A DNA stretch of 24,501 nt from JAZDCJ01 sp036311985. GTDB taxonomy: Bacteria; Actinomycetota; Actinomycetes; Actinomycetales; Micrococcaceae. This document shows positions 21,283 to 24,501 of this stretch, one piece after another. A model generated the notes under the pieces. It was not told where the DNA came from, did not search any database, and saw only the letters and a program-made list of their open reading frames with translations. Position numbers and translations under genes: made by a program. The stretch is from assembly GCF_036311985.1 (NCBI RefSeq), contig NZ_JAZDCJ010000024.1. One strand, 5' to 3'. The stretch's first letter is position 1. The number at the start of each line of letters is the position of its first letter.

Positions 21283-22062
21283 TCAGTGGACGCGGCGCGA
21301 GGCGTTGCGGCGCAGGTAGGCGGAGGCCTGTTCGCGGCGCTCGGCGTCGGCGCCCGCATCGAGGGGCTTGACGGCGCGGTGCACGGCGACGATGCCTCCG
21401 GACAGGTTGCGGTACCGGCACTCGTCCCAGCCGGCCTCGTCGATCCACGCGGCGAGGTGGTCCTGGTCCGGCCAGGCGCGGATGGACTCGGCGAGGTAGA
21501 CGTAGGCGGCGGGGTTGGAGGCGACCTTGGTCGCGATCGTCGGCAGGGCGCGCATGAGGTACTCGGTGTAGACGGTGCGCCAGGGGGCGAAGGTCGGGTG
21601 GGAGAACTCGGCGATCACGAGCGTCCCGCCGGGCTTGGTCACGCGGAGCATCTCGCGCAGGGCCTGCTGCGGGTCGTTGACGTTGCGCAGGCCGAAGCTG
21701 ATGGTCGCGGCGTCGAACGTCTCGTCCGCGAAGGGCAGGGCGGTCGCGTCCCCGGCGACGAAGTCGATGTCGGGGCGGCGGCGCTTGCCAACCTGCAGCA
21801 TGCCGAGGGAGAAGTCGCAGGCGACGACGTGCACGCCGGCGTCGGCGTAGGGCTCGGACGAGGTCCCGGTGCCGGCCGCGAGGTCGAGCACCTTCTGTCC
21901 GGGCTCGGCCCCGACGGCGTCCACCACGATCCGCCTCCAGCGGCGGGTCTGCCCGACCGACAGGATGTCGTTGACGACGTCGTAGCGTGGCGCGACGTCG
22001 TCGAACATGGCTTGGACTTCTTCGGGGCGCTTCTGCAGCGATGCTCGGCTCACGCCTGCCAT
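21283..22062 (-). CDS. menG: Demethylmenaquinone methyltransferase MenG (UbiE family)
   Basis: 259-aa S-adenosylmethionine-dependent methyltransferase that carries out the last step of menaquinone synthesis. Seen: the family opening MFDDVAPRYDVVNDILSVGQ, the SAM-binding VLDLAAGTGT, VVACDFSLGML, ISFGLRNV and LREMLRVTKPGG, and the C-terminal LSGGIVAVHR. The start is at 22062, as AGGAG lies 10 nt upstream and the protein then begins as in relatives; the frame is open further upstream only into the divergent menF. First gene of the menG-menJ-polyprenyl synthase operon. It shares a 61-nt divergent spacer with menF. Confidence 0.95.
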   Translation of the reverse strand: MAGVSRASLQKRPEEVQAMFDDVAPRYDVVNDILSVGQTRRWRRIVVDAVGAEPGQKVLDLAAGTGTSSEPYADAGVHVVACDFSLGMLQVGKRRRPDIDFVAGDATALPFADETFDAATISFGLRNVNDPQQALREMLRVTKPGGTLVIAEFSHPTFAPWRTVYTEYLMRALPTIATKVASNPAAYVYLAESIRAWPDQDHLAAWIDEAGWDECRYRNLSGGIVAVHRAVKPLDAGADAERREQASAYLRRNASRRVH

Positions 22063-22095
22063 TGTCTCAAACTCCTGCCCCGACGGGAAAAGCCC

Positions 22096-22114
22096 CTCCG
22101 CCGCGGAGTAGGCT
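22096..22114. promoter_or_regulatory. menG/menF divergent control region
   Basis: A perfect palindrome CTCCGC-C-GCGGAG (22096-22108) lies directly before a TAGGCT -10 candidate for menF (22109-22114), which ends 9 nt before the menF ATG. The spacer is only 61 nt, so both promoters must overlap or share it. The menG promoter was not resolved. Confidence 0.4.
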
Positions 22115-22123
22115 GGTGGCACC

Positions 22124-23476
22124 ATGACGACTGATTTCCCGGGTCCTCCCCTGCCGTCGGCCCTGCCTGCGACGGCGCCGCCGGTCGCCGTCCCGACGTT
22201 GCGGAGCCTCACGTTCCGCCGCCCCGCGATGGCCGATCACGGTCTCCTGGACTACGTGGTCCGGGACGATTCCCTGGTCTGGGGCCGCCGCGGTGACGGG
22301 ATGGTGGGCTTCGGCGAGGCGGCCCGCTTCACGTCCTCCGGGCCGGAGCGCTTCGCGCGGGCCCGCGCCTGGTGGGCGGCCGCCTCCGCCGCCGCCTCCG
22401 TCGAGGACGGACTCGGCCTCCCGGGCGCGGGTCCCGTGGCCTTCGCCTCCTTCGCCTTCTCCTTCACGAGCTCGCGCGCCTCGCGGCTCGTGGTTCCCGA
22501 GATCGTCGTCGGCCGCCGGGACGATGTGAGCTGGCTGACCCTGACGACGGCGGACGCGGACGCCGAGCTGTCCGTCCAGGCCGCCGAGGAGCGCCTCGCG
22601 GTGCTGCTCGACGACGTCTCCGAGGAGCGCGAGTTCTCCTCCGGCGGCGGGCGGCTCGTGCCGGGCCAGGTCTCGGAGGCGGCATACAAGGAGCACGTGG
22701 CGGCGGGCGTCGCGGCGATCGCCGCGGGGCGGCTGACCAAGCTCGTCCTGGCCCGTGACGCGGTGGCGGAGCTCGACGCGCCGATCGCCGTGGCCCAGGT
22801 GCTGCGCGAGCTGGCGCTGCGCTACGCGGACTGCTGGACGTATTCGGTGGACGGCGTCATCGGGTCGACGCCGGAGATGCTGGTCAAGGTGGAGGGCGAC
22901 ACGGCCCGCGCGCGCGTGCTGGCCGGGACGCTGGACCGGGCGGGCGCGCCGGCGGACCCGGGCTACGCGCTCCGGATGCTGGCCGGGGACGAGAAGCAGC
23001 GCCACGAGCACCGGCTCGCGATCGATTCACTGACGGCGCAGCTCGGCCCGCTTGTGGACGGCATGGACGCCCCGGTCGAGCCGTTCGTCCTCCAGCTGCC
23101 GAACGTCTGGCACCTGGCTTCCGACGTCGAGGCGCACTTGCGCCGGGACGACGCCGGGGCCTCGCCGTCGGCGCTCGACCTCGCCGAGGTGCTGCATCCG
23201 ACTGCGGCGGTGTGCGGGACGCCCACGAAGGCCGCGGGGGCGCTGATCCGGGAGCTCGAGGGCATGGACCGCGGCCCCTACGCCGGTCCCGTGGGATGGG
23301 TCGACGCGCGCGGCAACGGCGAGTTCGGGATCGCCCTGCGCGGTGGCGTGGTCGAGGACCCGAGGACCGTGCGCCTGTACGCGGGCTGCGGCGTCGTGGA
23401 GGCCTCGGACCCGGACGCCGAGCTCGCCGAGTCGTGGGCGAAGATGCGCCCGATGCGGGAGGCCCTCGACCTCTGA
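22124..23476 (+). CDS. menF: Isochorismate synthase MenF
   Basis: 450-aa chorismate-using enzyme that converts chorismate to isochorismate, the entry step to menaquinone. The C-terminal chorismate-binding domain (about 190-448) shows LTKLVLARD, IGSTPEML, EKQRHEHRLAID, LHPTAAVCGTPT, GPYAGPVGW and FGIALRGG with YAGCGVV, all in family order. The N-terminal ~190 residues are less conserved, as usual, and begin with a Pro/Ala-rich stretch. ATG at 22124 with a near-leaderless promoter pattern. Since the other men genes are adjacent, MenF rather than a siderophore-type isochorismate synthase is the likely role, although the two are hard to tell apart by sequence. Confidence 0.9.
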   Translation: MTTDFPGPPLPSALPATAPPVAVPTLRSLTFRRPAMADHGLLDYVVRDDSLVWGRRGDGMVGFGEAARFTSSGPERFARARAWWAAASAAASVEDGLGLPGAGPVAFASFAFSFTSSRASRLVVPEIVVGRRDDVSWLTLTTADADAELSVQAAEERLAVLLDDVSEEREFSSGGGRLVPGQVSEAAYKEHVAAGVAAIAAGRLTKLVLARDAVAELDAPIAVAQVLRELALRYADCWTYSVDGVIGSTPEMLVKVEGDTARARVLAGTLDRAGAPADPGYALRMLAGDEKQRHEHRLAIDSLTAQLGPLVDGMDAPVEPFVLQLPNVWHLASDVEAHLRRDDAGASPSALDLAEVLHPTAAVCGTPTKAAGALIRELEGMDRGPYAGPVGWVDARGNGEFGIALRGGVVEDPRTVRLYAGCGVVEASDPDAELAESWAKMRPMREALDL

Positions 23477-23521
23477 GCTCCGCGGCCGGTCCGGACGCGG
23501 GCCCGGGCCGTCGTGAAACAG

Positions 23522-23551
23522 TTGTTTACTATTAGACCACCCCTGTAGCCT
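23522..23551 (+). promoter_or_regulatory. Upstream promoter of the solute-binding protein gene
   Basis: TTGTTT (23522-23527) and TAGCCT (23546-23551) are 18 nt apart in a locally AT-rich stretch, unusual for this window. The predicted transcript would have a leader of about 90 nt. Confidence 0.45.
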
Positions 23552-23586
23552 GTGACGAACATCTCAAGCGGGTGCTGCGCACCGGC

Positions 23587-23592
23587 TAGAAT
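23587..23592 (+). promoter_or_regulatory. Second -10 candidate for the solute-binding protein gene
   Basis: TAGAAT is the best -10 hexamer match in this spacer and lies about 56 nt before the ATG. No good -35 was found. A GGTGC-TGC-GCACC inverted repeat (23571-23583) just upstream could be a regulator site. Confidence 0.4.
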
Positions 23593-23648
23593 TGCCCTGC
23601 TGTTACAGCCTTGATCCGTTCCATCCCCACGAAGGACAGACGATTTCC

Positions 23649-24440
23649 ATGCAGATCACTCCCCGCTTCACCCGGGCCCTGGCCGTCGCCGCCATCGCCG
23701 GCCTCTCCCTGACGGCTTGCGGCGGAGGCGCCGACGAGCCGGCCGCGACCGGCGAGGGCGGCGTCACGCTCCTGAACGCCGGCAAGCTCACCGTGTGCTC
23801 GGACATCCCCTACGAGCCGTTCGAGTTCGTCCGCGCCGGCGAGAACGTCGGCTTCGACATGGACATCATCGCCGAGGTCGCCAAGGACCTCGACGCCGAG
23901 CTCGACGTCATCGACGACTCCTTCGAGGGCATCCAGTCCGGCCTCTCGCTGAGCAAGTGCGACCTCTCCATCTCCTCGATCTCGATCACCGAGGAGCGCA
24001 AGGCCAACATGGACTTCTCCGATCCCTACATGGACGACGACCTGACCCTCATCGCCAAGGACGGCTCCGGCATCACCGACCTCGAGTCCGCCAAGGGCAA
24101 GAAGGTCGGTGTCCAGTCCGCCACGACGGGCGCCAAGCACGCCGCGGACAACGGGCTCGACGCCGTGCAGTTCGAGGACGCGGGCCTGCAGGTCCAGGCC
24201 CTCAAGGCCGGGACCGTCGACGCCGTCCTGGGCAACGCCTCCGTCCTGGCCTACCAGATCAAGGACGACGCCCAGTTCCAGCGCGTCGAGGACTTCGCCA
24301 CGGGCGAGCAGCTCGGCATTTCCATCAAGAAGGGCAACACGGCCCTGCTGGAGTCCGTGAACGCGACCCTGGCGCGCATCACGGACGACGGCACGCTCGA
24401 GGAGTTCAGCACCACCTGGTTCGGCGAGACCACCGAGTAG
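23649..24440 (+). CDS. Family 3 extracellular solute-binding lipoprotein of an amino-acid ABC importer
   Basis: 263-aa exported lipoprotein. Residues 1-24 form a signal peptide with a lipobox ending LTAC (C24 lipidated), followed by a Gly/Asp linker. The mature part follows the SBP_bac_3 pattern: LTVCSDIPYEPFEF, VGFDMDIIAEVAKDL, IQSGLSLSKCDLSISSISITEERKANMDFSDPYM (given as its conserved run of short motifs), and KKVGVQSATTGA. These proteins catch polar or charged amino acids outside the membrane and hand them to a permease. The permease and ATPase genes are expected just beyond the right edge. Start at 23649 fits the signal peptide; GAAGGA is about 12 nt upstream, a long spacing. Upstream lie two promoter candidates. 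The exact ligand cannot be told. Confidence 0.9.
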   Translation: MQITPRFTRALAVAAIAGLSLTACGGGADEPAATGEGGVTLLNAGKLTVCSDIPYEPFEFVRAGENVGFDMDIIAEVAKDLDAELDVIDDSFEGIQSGLSLSKCDLSISSISITEERKANMDFSDPYMDDDLTLIAKDGSGITDLESAKGKKVGVQSATTGAKHAADNGLDAVQFEDAGLQVQALKAGTVDAVLGNASVLAYQIKDDAQFQRVEDFATGEQLGISIKKGNTALLESVNATLARITDDGTLEEFSTTWFGETTE

Positions 24441-24501
24441 TCCCGACCACCGGCGCGGAGGGAGTAGAAGCGCGGGTTTGCGGCGGGGGACACCCGACCC
24501 C

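Noticed and set aside
23477..23521. Terminator after menF
   Set aside because: GC-rich complementary pieces are present, but no clean stem could be drawn and there is no T-tract.
24456..24501. Start of the next gene (TTG at about 24478 after a GGAGGGAG stretch)
   Set aside because: Only about eight codons are visible and they show no recognisable permease start, so it cannot be supported.

Overview
The window is a GC-rich, almost fully coding stretch of chromosome from an actinobacterium. The gene set fits Micrococcales, most likely Micrococcaceae: an FprA-type ferredoxin reductase, an ESX-like type VII secretion locus with EccC/EccD, MetPS, MenJ-type menaquinone reductase, and a DUF559 protein. 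Species cannot be named from this sequence. No rRNA, tRNA, CRISPR array, transposase or integrase was seen.

Layout. 1-985 (minus): 5' part of a ferredoxin/adrenodoxin-type NADP reductase. 1205-1954 (minus): two small WXG100-like proteins, divergent from 2222-9085 (plus): a compact four-gene type VII secretion operon (single-TM protein, EccD, MinD-like ATPase, full-length three-ATPase EccC). The locus lies between fprA and rarD and holds no EccB, EccE, mycosin or large toxin substrate. 9114-10148: RarD-type EamA permease, ending flush against a convergent tandem universal stress protein (10149-10997). 11131-14438 (minus): GabT aminotransferase and the two-gene Na+-dependent symporter metP-metS, divergent from a PucR-family regulator (14560) that is translationally coupled to a TRIC-type membrane protein. 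16711-17682: a SUKH/SMI1-like protein and a HIT-family protein.

17666-18818 is the most unusual segment. One DUF559 gene (predicted PD-(D/E)XK nuclease with an N-terminal winged-helix-like region) sits between two 94-nt arms that form an imperfect inverted repeat. The arms have equal length, three strongly conserved blocks and identical block spacing. The outer block of the left arm contains the stop codon of the HIT gene. This looks like a discrete ~1.15-kb cassette.

18841-23476 is a menaquinone block: trans-polyprenyl diphosphate synthase, MenJ-type reductase and MenG methyltransferase on the minus strand, divergent from isochorismate synthase MenF. The window ends with a family 3 solute-binding lipoprotein (23649-24440), presumably the first gene of an amino-acid ABC transporter.

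Regulation visible in the sequence: several starts have little or no leader, with a TANNNT -10 hexamer about 6-8 nt before ATG (metP, pucR, SUKH gene). Good palindromes occur between the divergent esx and ecc genes, in the metP promoter spacer, in the fprA leader, and (48 nt, imperfect) between metS and gabT.
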